Source of the DNA: CAILZL01 sp050248275
GTDB taxonomy: Bacteria; Pseudomonadota; Gammaproteobacteria; Steroidobacterales; Steroidobacteraceae
Reading direction: 5' to 3'
Length of the DNA: 64,000 nt
Assembly: GCA_050248275.1 (NCBI GenBank)
Contig: JBFWSR010000001.1
Location: 392,338-456,337 of the forward strand
The notes beneath the pieces are model-generated. The model ran no database searches and was not told the DNA's origin. It saw only the letters and a program-made list of their open reading frames with translations. Both the position numbers and the translations under genes were made by a program. This document shows, one piece after another, positions 53,310-62,704 of this stretch; positions within the stretch are counted from its first letter, which is position 1; the number at the start of each line of letters is the position of its first letter.

Positions 53310-53951
53310 ATGAACGAACTGGCTGCTCGCAGGCAGGAAGAGAAAGACCGGCGGCGCGACGAGATTCTCGATGCGGCGGCCGGAGCGGCGGCGCAATACG
53401 GCATGGCGGCCTTCACCATGGATCAGGTGGCGCGCAGGGCGCGTTTGTCGCGGGCGCTGTTGTATGTGTATTTCACCGACAAGCAGGATTTGTTGCTGGG
53501 CCTGGCTGATCGTGCCCATGCCTTGTTGCATGAACGCTTTACGGCCATTGGTGCGCGCAAACAGACCGGCCTGAAAAAGATCCAGGCCATGGGGCGCGCC
53601 TATGTGAGTTTTGCCGAGGACAGTCCGGTGTATTTCGAGGCGCTGGCCTGCTTCGCGGCCCATCCCGCCGCAGGCGAAGCGCCCGAGGGCAATGTATTGC
53701 GTTGCATGCAGGGCGGCGACCGCATCCACGCCGAGCTGATCCAGGCGCTGCAAGCCGGCATGGCTGACGGTTCCATTCGTGCGGACATCGGCAATCCGGC
53801 ATTGGTGGCGGTGACGTTGTGGGCGTTCATGCACGGCATCATCCAGATCATTGCCACCAAGGGGACAGTGCTCGAATTCAAGGGCATCAAAGCCGGACGG
53901 CTGGTGGATCAGGCGCTGTTGATGTGTACACGTTCGCTGCAGAAGGAATAG
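53310..53951 (+). CDS. TetR/AcrR-family repressor of the efflux operon
   Basis: The N-terminal helix-turn-helix EILDAAAGAAAQYGMAAFTMDQVARRARLSRALLYVYFTDKQDLLLGL is clear, followed by an all-helical ligand domain of about 150 residues. It begins the operon with TolC, MFP and RND genes and should repress it until a drug or fatty acid binds. The gene lies 4 bases before the TolC-like gene. No typical RBS is visible upstream of ATG 53310. Confidence 0.9.
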   Translation: MNELAARRQEEKDRRRDEILDAAAGAAAQYGMAAFTMDQVARRARLSRALLYVYFTDKQDLLLGLADRAHALLHERFTAIGARKQTGLKKIQAMGRAYVSFAEDSPVYFEALACFAAHPAAGEAPEGNVLRCMQGGDRIHAELIQALQAGMADGSIRADIGNPALVAVTLWAFMHGIIQIIATKGTVLEFKGIKAGRLVDQALLMCTRSLQKE

Positions 53952-53955
53952 CACC

Positions 53956-55416
53956 ATGTTTCGGCGTTTACTCATTCGCATCTGCAGATCCGGCTTTAGC
54001 CAGACATTATTTGAAAATCTGGCTAAAGCCGGATCTGCAAGATGGATGTTCGTGCTGTTGATTGCCGGTGTGAGCGCACAGGCGCAGGAGCGCCCGCTGC
54101 AAGCTGTGCTGGACGATTATGTGGCTGAGGCCATGCGCAATAATCTGGCCCTGCAGAGCGAATCGTATGCAGTGGAACAGTCGCGTGCCGCACTGGATGC
54201 AGCGCGAGCGCGCTTTCTGCCGGAATTGAGTCTGTCGGCGCGTTACACCCGCAATGATGGCGGCCGCGATTTTATTTTCCCTGCCGGCGATTTGCTGAAC
54301 CCGGTGTATTCCACACTCAACGACATGCTGGTTGCCCAAGGTCAGCCGGCACAGTTTCCGCAAGTGGAAAACCAGGCCATTCCGTTTTTGCGCGAGCGCG
54401 AACAGGATACGCATCTCAGCGCACGTCAGCCGCTGTATGCGCCGGCCATTACTGCCGGCGTGCGTGCGCAACAGGCTTTGCTCGGCGCCAGCGAACAACA
54501 GCGCATGGCCGTGGCGCGCCAGTTGAAGCGCGATGTCACGGTCGCTTATCTGAACTGGTTGCAGGCCAGCGCCGCAGTGCAGATCGTAGCCAGTACGCAG
54601 GAACTGCTGACCGAAAATCTGCGTGTCAACGAATCACTGTTTAAACACGGCAGGGTGACCGAAGACCAGCCGCTGCGCGCCCAGGCTGAATTGCTCGCCA
54701 TCGAACAGCAGCTGCAACAAGCACGCGACAGCGTCAGTCAGGCGCAGAGCTACGTGAATTTTTTACTGAATCGCGAGCTGGGTACGTCGCTGGAACCTGC
54801 CAACGCTCCTGATGACATCAGCATCCAGGCTGTCGAGTTGAGCCATCTGCGTGAACAGGCGGCGGCGCAGCGACCCGAACTCAAGCAATTGGAGCAGGGG
54901 GTGGTTGCCGCCAATGAACAGATCCGGATTGCGCGCGCCGACGCCATGCCCACGTTGGCGCTGGGTATTGATGCGGGCATTCAGGGTGCAGATTACGGAT
55001 TTGGCTCCGATTACAACTACAGCAGCGCTTCCTTGCTGCTGAACTGGAAGTTCTATGCTGGTGGTGGTTTGAAAGCGCAGGTGAATGGCGCCAAGGCGCA
55101 GGCACGCCGCCTGCAAGCCCGGCGTGATGCCCTCAACGAACAAATTGCGCTGCAAGTGCAGCAGGCGGTGGATCGCTATCGTACCGCCGCCAGTTCGCTG
55201 GCTACCGCACAGGCGCGTGCCGCAGCAGCGCGCGCCGCCTTCCATATTGCCGGTCGCAAGCGTAACGAAGGCGTGATCAATCAGGCCGAGTTTCTCGATG
55301 CACGCTCGTCTCTGACCGGTGCCGAACTCAATCTGAATGTCACGCGTTACGCGGTGCTGATTGAAGCGGCGCAACTGGAGTACGCCACCGCCGGCGGCGT
55401 GGCGGCTGTACCCTAA
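53956..55416 (+). CDS. TolC-family outer-membrane efflux channel
   Basis: The 486-residue protein has the TolC pattern: LDDYVAEAMRNNLALQSESYAVEQSRAALDAARARFLPELSL, the repeat half VELSHLREQAAAQRPELKQLEQGVVAANEQIRIARADAMPTLAL, and the helix ending QVQQAVDRYRTAASSLATAQARA. The signal region is disturbed: between MFRRLLIRIC and WMFVLLIAGVSAQAQ sits a 21-bp inverted repeat translated as an extra segment. A start at ATG 54046 would bypass it but gives a very short signal. It works with the MFP and RND genes that follow. Confidence 0.9.
   Translation: MFRRLLIRICRSGFSQTLFENLAKAGSARWMFVLLIAGVSAQAQERPLQAVLDDYVAEAMRNNLALQSESYAVEQSRAALDAARARFLPELSLSARYTRNDGGRDFIFPAGDLLNPVYSTLNDMLVAQGQPAQFPQVENQAIPFLREREQDTHLSARQPLYAPAITAGVRAQQALLGASEQQRMAVARQLKRDVTVAYLNWLQASAAVQIVASTQELLTENLRVNESLFKHGRVTEDQPLRAQAELLAIEQQLQQARDSVSQAQSYVNFLLNRELGTSLEPANAPDDISIQAVELSHLREQAAAQRPELKQLEQGVVAANEQIRIARADAMPTLALGIDAGIQGADYGFGSDYNYSSASLLLNWKFYAGGGLKAQVNGAKAQARRLQARRDALNEQIALQVQQAVDRYRTAASSLATAQARAAAARAAFHIAGRKRNEGVINQAEFLDARSSLTGAELNLNVTRYAVLIEAAQLEYATAGGVAAVP
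53984..54038. repeat. Perfect 21-bp inverted repeat inside the TolC-like signal sequence
   Basis: Arms 53984-54004 and 54018-54038 are exact reverse complements (core GGATCTGC and GGCTAAAGCC), with a 13-base AT-rich spacer. It lies 29 bases after the ATG and would form a strong mRNA hairpin. It is likely a small REP/MITE-type insertion, but no second copy is seen in the window. Confidence 0.85.
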
Positions 55417-55468
55417 TGTTTGTGCACAGTAAATGCGTTAACGACCCTGATTGATTAAGGATTGCCTC

Positions 55469-56527
55469 ATGGTACGTCTTGACTCCGTTCGATGGATTGT
55501 TGGCAGTGTGCTGCTCACCTTCCTGATGAGCGCATGCAGTCGTGGTTCCGCGCCGACAGCGGTAGTTGCATCCAGTCTGGTGCGCGTGACCAAACCCGTC
55601 AGCGGACCGGGTGCAGCGCCGATTGTCACCACCGGCGTTGTTGCGGCTGCCGACGAAATGCGTCTGTCCTTCAAGCTGGGCGGTGTGGTGCAACGCATTG
55701 TTGTACACGAAGGCCAGCAGGTCAGCGCCGGACAGATATTGGCCGAGCTGGAGCCGGCCGAAATCAATGCGCAACTCACTCAGGCGCAGCAATTGAATGA
55801 CAAGGCACAGCGCGATCTGGAACGCGGCGAACGGCTGCATGCCGATCAGGTCATCACGCTGGAACAGTTACAGAACTTGCGCACGCAAGCCAAAGTGGCG
55901 GCGGCGCAATTGCAGTCGGCCAGTTTCAACAGCGGTTTTGCACGCATCACCGCACCAAGCGCCGGAACGGTGCTGCGCAAACTGGTGGAAGACAATGAAG
56001 TGGTGGCGCCGGGTCAACCGGTGCTGGTGCTGGGCGCCAGTCGCAAGGGTTACATCGTGCGCGCGGCGCTGGCGGATCGTGAAGCCGTGCAATTGCAATT
56101 GGGCGATACGGCCACCGTGCAACTGGATGCACTACCGGGCAAAACACTGACTGGTCACGTCAGTGTGGTGGGCGGTGCGGCGCAACTGGAGAATGGCTTG
56201 TTCCCGATTGAAATTCAGCTCGATGCCACCGGCGACAGACTGGTGGCGGGATTGGTGGCGCAGACCAGCATTCAAACTGCAGCGGCTCGCAAGTCATCGC
56301 TGTTGTATGTGCCCACGGGTGCGGTGGTGGCAGGTGTAGGCCGTAAAGCCAGTGTGTATGTGTTGCAGCAGGATGGTACGGCGCAAAAGCGCGATATACA
56401 GGTTGCATTCTTCACTCGCGACAGGGTGGCGTTGAGTGGCGGTTTGAATGCCGATGAACAGGTGATCACCGACGGCGCGCTATATTTAAGTGATGGCGAG
56501 AAGGTCAGCATCCAGGCTGCGGAATAA
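55469..56527 (+). CDS. RND efflux periplasmic adaptor (membrane fusion lipoprotein)
   Basis: The 352-residue adaptor has a lipobox LLTFLMSAC, so it is tethered to the inner membrane, then the biotinyl-lipoyl-like domain (LSFKLGGVVQRIVVHEGQQVSAGQILAELEP), a helical hairpin, another lipoyl half (FARITAPSAGTVLRKLVEDNEVVAPGQPVLVLG) and a beta-barrel (LQLGDTATVQLDALPG). It joins the RND pump to TolC. ATG 55469 follows GGATTGCCTC; it is the natural signal-peptide start. Confidence 0.92.
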   Translation: MVRLDSVRWIVGSVLLTFLMSACSRGSAPTAVVASSLVRVTKPVSGPGAAPIVTTGVVAAADEMRLSFKLGGVVQRIVVHEGQQVSAGQILAELEPAEINAQLTQAQQLNDKAQRDLERGERLHADQVITLEQLQNLRTQAKVAAAQLQSASFNSGFARITAPSAGTVLRKLVEDNEVVAPGQPVLVLGASRKGYIVRAALADREAVQLQLGDTATVQLDALPGKTLTGHVSVVGGAAQLENGLFPIEIQLDATGDRLVAGLVAQTSIQTAAARKSSLLYVPTGAVVAGVGRKASVYVLQQDGTAQKRDIQVAFFTRDRVALSGGLNADEQVITDGALYLSDGEKVSIQAAE

Positions 56528-56542
56528 CGGAATCGGATCGCC

Positions 56543-59500
56543 ATGCAGCTACTGGAATTTCCCATCCGCCGTTATCAGTTCACGCTGGTGGCATTTCTGT
56601 GTCTGGTGGCCATCGGCTGGTTTGCATTCAGCACCATTCCGCGCGAGGAAGACCCGTTCTTCAAGTCGCCGGCGTTCTCGGTGCCGGTGATTTATCCCGG
56701 CGCCGACCCCAAGGAGATCGAACGTCTCATCGTCAAGCCCATCGAAGATCGCATCGCGGCGCTGGATGATGTCTACAAACTGGAAACCACCGTGGTCGAT
56801 GGCGTGGCCATCATCTTCATCCAGTTCGGCGTGAATTCCGATGCCGACAAGAAATACGATGAAGTGATGCGCGAAGTCAGCGTGGTGCGCGCCAATCTGG
56901 GCAGTACTGTCGCCAATATCAGTGTGCGCAAGTGGAGTCCGGCCTACGTCAACATCGTGCAGTTCGCGCTGGTGTCGGAAGAGGCGCCTTACAGCGAACT
57001 GGAAGATACGGCACGCGATCTGGCCGATGCCTTGAAAGCCGTTGCAGGCGTGCGCACGGCCGAAACCTGGGCGTTCCCCAAACGCGAAGTGCGGGTGGCG
57101 CTCGATCTGGCGCGCATGGCTGAATTGAAAGTCACGCCCACGCAGGTGATCAATGCCCTGCAAAGCGAGAATGCCGCCATACCTGCCGGTTTCATCGACA
57201 TGGGCGCGCGCAGTTTCAGTCTGAAAGCTTCCGACAGTTTCAATAAGATCGACGATGTACGCGATACCGTGGTGGCGGTCAGCAAGGGTCAAACCACGCG
57301 CGTCAAGGATGTGGCCGAAGTGCGCTGGGATAATGCGCCGCTGAGTTACATCGGCCGTTACAATGGCAAACGTGCGGTGTTCGTCACCGCGCAGCAGCAG
57401 GACAACCAGAATATTCTCAAAACCAACGAGCGCATTGCCACGACCGTGGCGGCATTCCAGCGCAACAATCTACCGGCGCGCATCCAGCTCGAATGGGGTT
57501 TCAAGCAGGCCGACAATGTGGCGCATCGCTTGAACAGCTTGTATCGGGATTTCGGCATTGCGGTGGCGCTGGTGGCGATCACGCTGCTGCCTTTGGGATT
57601 GCGCGCCGCCGGCATTGTGATGATCGCCATTCCCCTGTCGCTGGCTTTCGGGCTGACCGTGCTGTACTTCGTCGGTTATTCGCTCAACCAGATTTCCATT
57701 GCGGGGTTCGTGGTGGCATTGGGTTTGCTGGTGGATGATTCCATCGTGGTGGTGGAAAATATTGCGCGGCATTTGCGCCAGGGGCATTCCAGAACGCAGG
57801 CGGCATTGCTGGCCACTCGACAAATTTTCGAGGCCATCCTGGGTTGCACGGCGACATTGGTGTTTGCGTTCCTGCCGCTGCTGATGCTGCCGGGCGATGC
57901 GGGCAAGTTCATTCGCGTGTTGCCCACCGCCATCATCGCAACCGTGATGGGTTCATTGATCGTCGCCTTGTTCATCATTCCGTTTCTGGCCAGCCGTCTG
58001 CTCAAGGAAGAAGGCTCCGCTGAAGGCAGCCCGCTGTTGCAGAAGGTCATGGCCGTCATCCATCGTTACTATCAACCGGCCTTGCGTGCGTCGTTGTCAC
58101 GTCCCAAAACAACCGCGATCGTGGCCATCGGCGGTTCCCTGCTGCTGTCTGCATTGGTGATACCGGTATTGGGCTCCAGTCTGTTTCCCAAGGCGGATAC
58201 ACCGCGTTTTCTCATTGGCATCTCCACGCCCAATGGCAGCAGTTTTGCTGAAACCCGCAGGGCGCTGGACTTCGTTGAAGCCGGGCTCAGCAAGATGCCG
58301 GAGGTGAAAAGCTACTTTTCCAATCTGGGTCACGGCAACCCGCAGGTTTATTACAATCACATTCCCGTTGAAGACGCGGCCAACTATGCGGAAATCTATG
58401 TGCAATTGCATGATTACGATGCACGACAGACGCCGCTGATGCTCGACGCCCTGCGCAAGCAGCTGGATAGGTATGCCAACGCACGCATCAATGTACGTGA
58501 ATTCACCAATGGCATCCCGATCTCGGCGCCGATCTCGGTGCGCGTGCTGGGGCCCGATCTGCAAGTGCTGGAAAAGCTCAGCCACCAGATAGAAGCCCTG
58601 GTCAAAGCCACGCCCGGCACGCGCGATGTGAAAAATCCGATGCGCGTGAAGCGCACCAACCTGCGCTTGCAGGCGGATTCCGCCAAGGCCAATCTCCTGG
58701 GCGTACCGACGGTGGAGTTTGATCGCGCCGTGCGCCTGGCAGTCAGCGGCATTTCCGCAGGCAAGTTCCGTGATGCTGAGGGAGAGCAGTACGACATCAT
58801 GCTGCGTGCGCCGGTGGGTGAGCGCGCCACGCTGGATACTTTGCAGCAGACGCGGGTTTCGACCGTCACGGGACAAAACCTGCCCCTGTCGCAACTGGCC
58901 AGTCTGCAGTTTGAAACCGCGCCCATTCTGATTCAGCGTTTCAGCCGCCAGCGCGCCGTGGTCATCGATGCCAGCGCCGAGCGCGGCGAGAATGTCGCCA
59001 GGCTCACGGCTGAAGTGGTGCGCAAGCTGGACCAGTTCAACTGGCCGGCCGGTTATCGCTACGAACTGGGAGGTGAAGCCGCCTCCAGCGCCGAGAGTTT
59101 CTCCGGCATCGGCACCGCCATCATCATTGCCATCTTCGGCATCTTCGCCATCCTGGTGCTGGAGTTCGGCAGCTTCAAGAGCACCCTGATCGTGCTCACT
59201 GTCGTGCCGTTGGGCGTGCTCGGCGGTTTGCTGATGCTGTTGATGACCGGCAACGACATTTCTTTTACCGCCAGCATCGGTTTCATCGGCCTGATCGGCA
59301 TCGAGATCAAGAACTCCATTCTGCTGGTGGACTTCACCAATCAACTGCGCCGCGAAGGCGTGCCGCTGGATGAAGCCATCGAACGCGCCGGTGAAGTGCG
59401 CTTCCTGCCCATCCTGCTGACCTCCGCCACGGCCATCGGCGGGTTGTTGCCGCTGGCGCTGGAGAATACCGGCATCTACTCGCCGTTGTCCTGGGTCATC

Positions 59501-59590
59501 ATCGGTGGCCTGATCACTTCCACCCTGCTGGCGCGTCTGGTCACGCCAGTGATGTACAAACTGCTGCCGCCTGAAGTCGAGATGGCCTGA
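56543..59590 (+). CDS. RND-family multidrug efflux pump
   Basis: The 1015-residue protein of the AcrB/MexF superfamily has twelve helices and two large periplasmic loops. Proton-relay residues Asp-Asp are present in GLLVDDSIVVVENIARHL, and the loop motif GADPKEIERLIVKPIEDRI is intact. The C-terminal half repeats the fold with LGVLGGLLMLLMTGNDIS and ASIGFIGLIGIEIKNSILLVDF. It exports hydrophobic compounds by proton exchange, in a trimer with MFP and TolC. It is about 30 residues shorter than AcrB, like the MexF/VexF-type branch. Confidence 0.94.
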   Translation: MQLLEFPIRRYQFTLVAFLCLVAIGWFAFSTIPREEDPFFKSPAFSVPVIYPGADPKEIERLIVKPIEDRIAALDDVYKLETTVVDGVAIIFIQFGVNSDADKKYDEVMREVSVVRANLGSTVANISVRKWSPAYVNIVQFALVSEEAPYSELEDTARDLADALKAVAGVRTAETWAFPKREVRVALDLARMAELKVTPTQVINALQSENAAIPAGFIDMGARSFSLKASDSFNKIDDVRDTVVAVSKGQTTRVKDVAEVRWDNAPLSYIGRYNGKRAVFVTAQQQDNQNILKTNERIATTVAAFQRNNLPARIQLEWGFKQADNVAHRLNSLYRDFGIAVALVAITLLPLGLRAAGIVMIAIPLSLAFGLTVLYFVGYSLNQISIAGFVVALGLLVDDSIVVVENIARHLRQGHSRTQAALLATRQIFEAILGCTATLVFAFLPLLMLPGDAGKFIRVLPTAIIATVMGSLIVALFIIPFLASRLLKEEGSAEGSPLLQKVMAVIHRYYQPALRASLSRPKTTAIVAIGGSLLLSALVIPVLGSSLFPKADTPRFLIGISTPNGSSFAETRRALDFVEAGLSKMPEVKSYFSNLGHGNPQVYYNHIPVEDAANYAEIYVQLHDYDARQTPLMLDALRKQLDRYANARINVREFTNGIPISAPISVRVLGPDLQVLEKLSHQIEALVKATPGTRDVKNPMRVKRTNLRLQADSAKANLLGVPTVEFDRAVRLAVSGISAGKFRDAEGEQYDIMLRAPVGERATLDTLQQTRVSTVTGQNLPLSQLASLQFETAPILIQRFSRQRAVVIDASAERGENVARLTAEVVRKLDQFNWPAGYRYELGGEAASSAESFSGIGTAIIIAIFGIFAILVLEFGSFKSTLIVLTVVPLGVLGGLLMLLMTGNDISFTASIGFIGLIGIEIKNSILLVDFTNQLRREGVPLDEAIERAGEVRFLPILLTSATAIGGLLPLALENTGIYSPLSWVIIGGLITSTLLARLVTPVMYKLLPPEVEMA

Positions 59591-60002
59591 TAGACCTTGA
59601 ATCCCGGGTGGCGGTCTGCAAAGTTGAATCTTCTGCAAAACCATCTGCATTGGGGAACGATTTGTTCTTAATGCATCTTTGCATCGAAAAATAAGTACTG
59701 TTTGCCAATGGCTAGGTATTCACTGCATTCATCTCGACACAAAAAATAATTTAAGAATTAACGATCTTCTTCATGAAGATTAGGGATAAATCGCGCTTTG
59801 CGGAGCTGGCGATTGTCCGCCCCAATATCCACGCGGTTGTTGTTAACAGCCATGTTTCAGGCAAATTAACGTGGTTGTTTTTATGGGGATTTTTCACGTT
59901 AACGTCGCTGATAACGATATGGAAACAGTTACGCGCGTGCTCTCTTGAATGAGCGGCAGTACAAGTTGAAATCAACATCTGTCCGACTTCGAGGAGATTT
60001 CC
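59591..60002. other. 412-base intergenic region before the second TonB receptor
   Basis: AT-rich stretches from about 59690 to 59760 and the inverted repeat TTAACGTG (59866-59873) ... CACGTTAA (59895-59902), with a 21-base spacer, are the only features. The repeat and a nearby GATAACGATATGG may be regulator or Fur-like sites, which I cannot confirm. No small gene is supported. Confidence 0.5.
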
Positions 60003-62192
60003 ATGTACAACGGCCGCGCCAATATTCCGGCGCCGCAGAAGTTGGCGCCGTATATGCTGATGACGATCGGCTTGCTGACGGCTCCCTGGGTTTTCGCTCA
60101 ACAACAGGTCGAGTTGACCGATGCGACGACCGGTACCGACATACTTGAAGAAGTGCTGGTGGTGGCGGGGCGCGTTATTCCCACGCAACAGGGTGCGTTG
60201 CGCGCCGACATCGTCAAGACAGAGTCGCTGGATGCCGCCGAGATGCAGCGTACCGGCGCAACCAATCTCAATGAGCTGTTCGCGCATCGTCCGGGGCTGG
60301 ATGCCCAGGTTGAATGTTCGGTATGCAGCGCGCGCAGCATCTCGTTGAACAACATGCCGGGTCGCTTTACCACCTTGATGGTCGATGGCGTGCCGATCTT
60401 TTCCTCGGTGTCCAATGCCTACGGTCAGGACATGCTGGGTCTGACAGGATTGGAACGCATCGACGTGTCGCGCGGCGCGGGCACCAGCCTGATTGCGCCC
60501 GAATCGCTGGCTGGCACGGTCAACATGGTCAGCAAGCAGCCGGGCATCAATACACTGGAAGTGGATGTGCGCGGCGGCCGTTATGGACAACGATTGGGTT
60601 CATTGTATGCGGCGCACGCATTCGAGGGCGGCGCGGTCAGTGTGAGCGGCACGCATGATCGTTATGATCCGGTGGATACCGCCGGTCTGGGCATCTCGCA
60701 ATTTTCCGGCTATGAGCGCACCTTGGGCGGCATCGGTCTGTTCGTCGATGATCTGGCCGGGTTCAAGACCAAGGTGCTGCTGAACTTTGTCGATGAACGC
60801 CGCATGGGTGGCCCGCTCAGCTCCGACTATGCCGCAGTGCGCGCCGATACCAGCGGCAATCCGTTCAACTTTTCCGCCGGCCCCAACGGTTCTCCGGACC
60901 CCAATGCCTGGATCAATCCCGGCACACAGTCTTTAATGCCCAATTATGACGGTGGCCGCTTCGGCGTAGCGCAGATCGTTTACACCAAACGACAGCAACT
61001 GGTGGCCACCGCCGAGCGGCGCATGGACGACATGAAGTTGCGTCTGGCGGTAGGGCTGGCGCATCACGAACAAGATTCGTGGTACGGACTGGACGCCGAA
61101 TATTTCGGCAAGCAGACACAGGGGTATGGCGAAGTCTCCCTGCAGTTTCCCATGGGTGAAACCTCACTGACCGCAGGCGCCAATCTGCGCTACGAAGACT
61201 TGCGCAGTCATTCGATGAGTCTGGATATCAGCAGCACAACCTTCGGCATCATGCGGGTCGATGCCGATGCGTATATCTATCGCACGCCGGCTGTATTCCT
61301 GCAGGGCTACCGCGCATTCGACGATGGCCGGCTGGAACTCAATGGCAGCGTGCGTTATGACCGGAACAATGTGTTCGGCAGCATCCTCACGCCGCGTGTG
61401 AATGCGCTGTGGCATCACACCAAAACGGCATCGAGCCGCATTGCCGTGGGCACCGGCTTTCGTCTGCCGACCTCGTTCTTCGAGCTGGATCACGCCATCC
61501 TGAGCGCACCGGCTGTGGACCGCTCGCAGGCGAAGCCGGAAAAGTCGTTGAATGGGTCGTATGCCTGGAACTATGCCGATGACCGTTTGGCGTTGACCGC
61601 CTCGCTGAACTACACCCGCATTCGCGACATGGCGTTGTTCATGAATGACCTGGCGAACAGCGGCAGCTACCTGCTGCGTCCGGCGCCAAGCAGCTACAGC
61701 ATTACCAATGGCGATGTGGTGAGCACCTGGCAGTTGACGGCGGCCGATTCATTGAGTCTGGGCTATGAACGTTACTGCTACGATTTTCGTTCCGCAGATT
61801 TTGCCGGTACCTTGTTCTCGCGGCCCGCATATCGCGCCACCTTCTCGCTGGATCATTCGCGGGGGCGCTGGGATCTGGACCTGCAGGGAAGCTGGACCGG
61901 CCCGCAGGATCTGGCGCGCTTTTATGCCTATTCCATCACACCGCGTTACAACCTCGATGGCACGGGCAAGCGCACGCGCGCCCCGGCATTCCTGTCGATG
62001 GATTTGCGCGTTGCCTATCAATGGACCGCAGCGATTTCGGGTTATGCCGGCGTGCGCAACCTGACCGATTACACTCAGGCCGAACGCGACAGCTTCCTGT
62101 GGGTGGATGACGCCGGCCGTCTGGACGTCACCCATATCTGGGGGCCGTACCTGGATCGCACCTGGTATGCAGGCATCAAACTGACATTATGA
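60003..62192 (+). CDS. TonB-dependent outer-membrane receptor with CxxC in the plug
   Basis: The 729-residue protein has a signal peptide ending near WVFAQQ, a TonB-box-like EEVLVVAGR, a plug with ELFAHRPGLDAQVECSVCSARSI, LNNMPGRFTTLMVDGVPIFSS and GAGTSLIAPESLAGTVNMVSK, then a barrel ending in YAGIKLTL. Cys105 and Cys108 are unusual in TonB receptors and sit close to where ligands enter the plug. It is followed by a thioredoxin-like gene with a four-base overlap, implying that the pair is translated together. Transport substrate unknown; metals or heme-like molecules are guesses. Confidence 0.88.
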   Translation: MYNGRANIPAPQKLAPYMLMTIGLLTAPWVFAQQQVELTDATTGTDILEEVLVVAGRVIPTQQGALRADIVKTESLDAAEMQRTGATNLNELFAHRPGLDAQVECSVCSARSISLNNMPGRFTTLMVDGVPIFSSVSNAYGQDMLGLTGLERIDVSRGAGTSLIAPESLAGTVNMVSKQPGINTLEVDVRGGRYGQRLGSLYAAHAFEGGAVSVSGTHDRYDPVDTAGLGISQFSGYERTLGGIGLFVDDLAGFKTKVLLNFVDERRMGGPLSSDYAAVRADTSGNPFNFSAGPNGSPDPNAWINPGTQSLMPNYDGGRFGVAQIVYTKRQQLVATAERRMDDMKLRLAVGLAHHEQDSWYGLDAEYFGKQTQGYGEVSLQFPMGETSLTAGANLRYEDLRSHSMSLDISSTTFGIMRVDADAYIYRTPAVFLQGYRAFDDGRLELNGSVRYDRNNVFGSILTPRVNALWHHTKTASSRIAVGTGFRLPTSFFELDHAILSAPAVDRSQAKPEKSLNGSYAWNYADDRLALTASLNYTRIRDMALFMNDLANSGSYLLRPAPSSYSITNGDVVSTWQLTAADSLSLGYERYCYDFRSADFAGTLFSRPAYRATFSLDHSRGRWDLDLQGSWTGPQDLARFYAYSITPRYNLDGTGKRTRAPAFLSMDLRVAYQWTAAISGYAGVRNLTDYTQAERDSFLWVDDAGRLDVTHIWGPYLDRTWYAGIKLTL

Positions 62193-62704
62193 AAATCGTC
62201 ATCGGAACCATATATCGCCGATGGGCGCTGATGTGGCTGGCATTGTTGCTCGGCAGCAGCGCACCGGGCGTTGTGATGGCAAACCAAACCCGTGTGGCAT
62301 TCGACTCCTTTGAATTGCCGCTGGTGGATGGCAGCCGGTTCGTGAACACCGGGGAATATCGCGGCAGCGTGCTGGTCATCAATTACTGGCGCAGTGACTG
62401 TCCGGTCTGCATTGCCGAATCAACGCTGCTCAACCAGCTTGCGGACAGTTACCAGGGAGTGGCATTCATGGGCATCGCCATCGACGACCGCATCAGTGCC
62501 CTGCGTTTCCTGACGCGACGGCCGGCCAGCTATGTACAGCTTTATGCGCCGCTGGCGCAGACACAATTGCTGCACCTCGCCGGCAATCATTCGGGAGGCT
62601 TGCCTTACACCGTGGTGCTGGATGCACAACAGCGGATTTGCGCGCGTCGTCTGGGACAGGTGGAATATGAATGGCTGGAGGCAGCGCTACGTCAGTGCCG
62701 TTAA
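62189..62704 (+). CDS. Exported thioredoxin/TlpA-like protein
   Basis: The 171-residue protein has an N-terminal signal (ALMWLALLLGSSAPGVVMA) and a thioredoxin fold with SDCPVC (Cys71 and Cys74) and a cis-Pro loop LPYTVVLD. It resembles TlpA/ResA proteins that reduce or isomerise disulfides in the periplasm. Overlap of four bases with the TonB receptor gene suggests they act together, perhaps maintaining the receptor's CxxC. The C-terminal Cys170 is extra. Confidence 0.88.
   Translation: MKIVIGTIYRRWALMWLALLLGSSAPGVVMANQTRVAFDSFELPLVDGSRFVNTGEYRGSVLVINYWRSDCPVCIAESTLLNQLADSYQGVAFMGIAIDDRISALRFLTRRPASYVQLYAPLAQTQLLHLAGNHSGGLPYTVVLDAQQRICARRLGQVEYEWLEAALRQCR

Noticed and set aside
58097..59650. 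517-codon minus-strand open frame
   Set aside because: Antisense to the RND pump gene; rich in His, Gln and Arg as expected for a shadow of GC-rich coding sequence.
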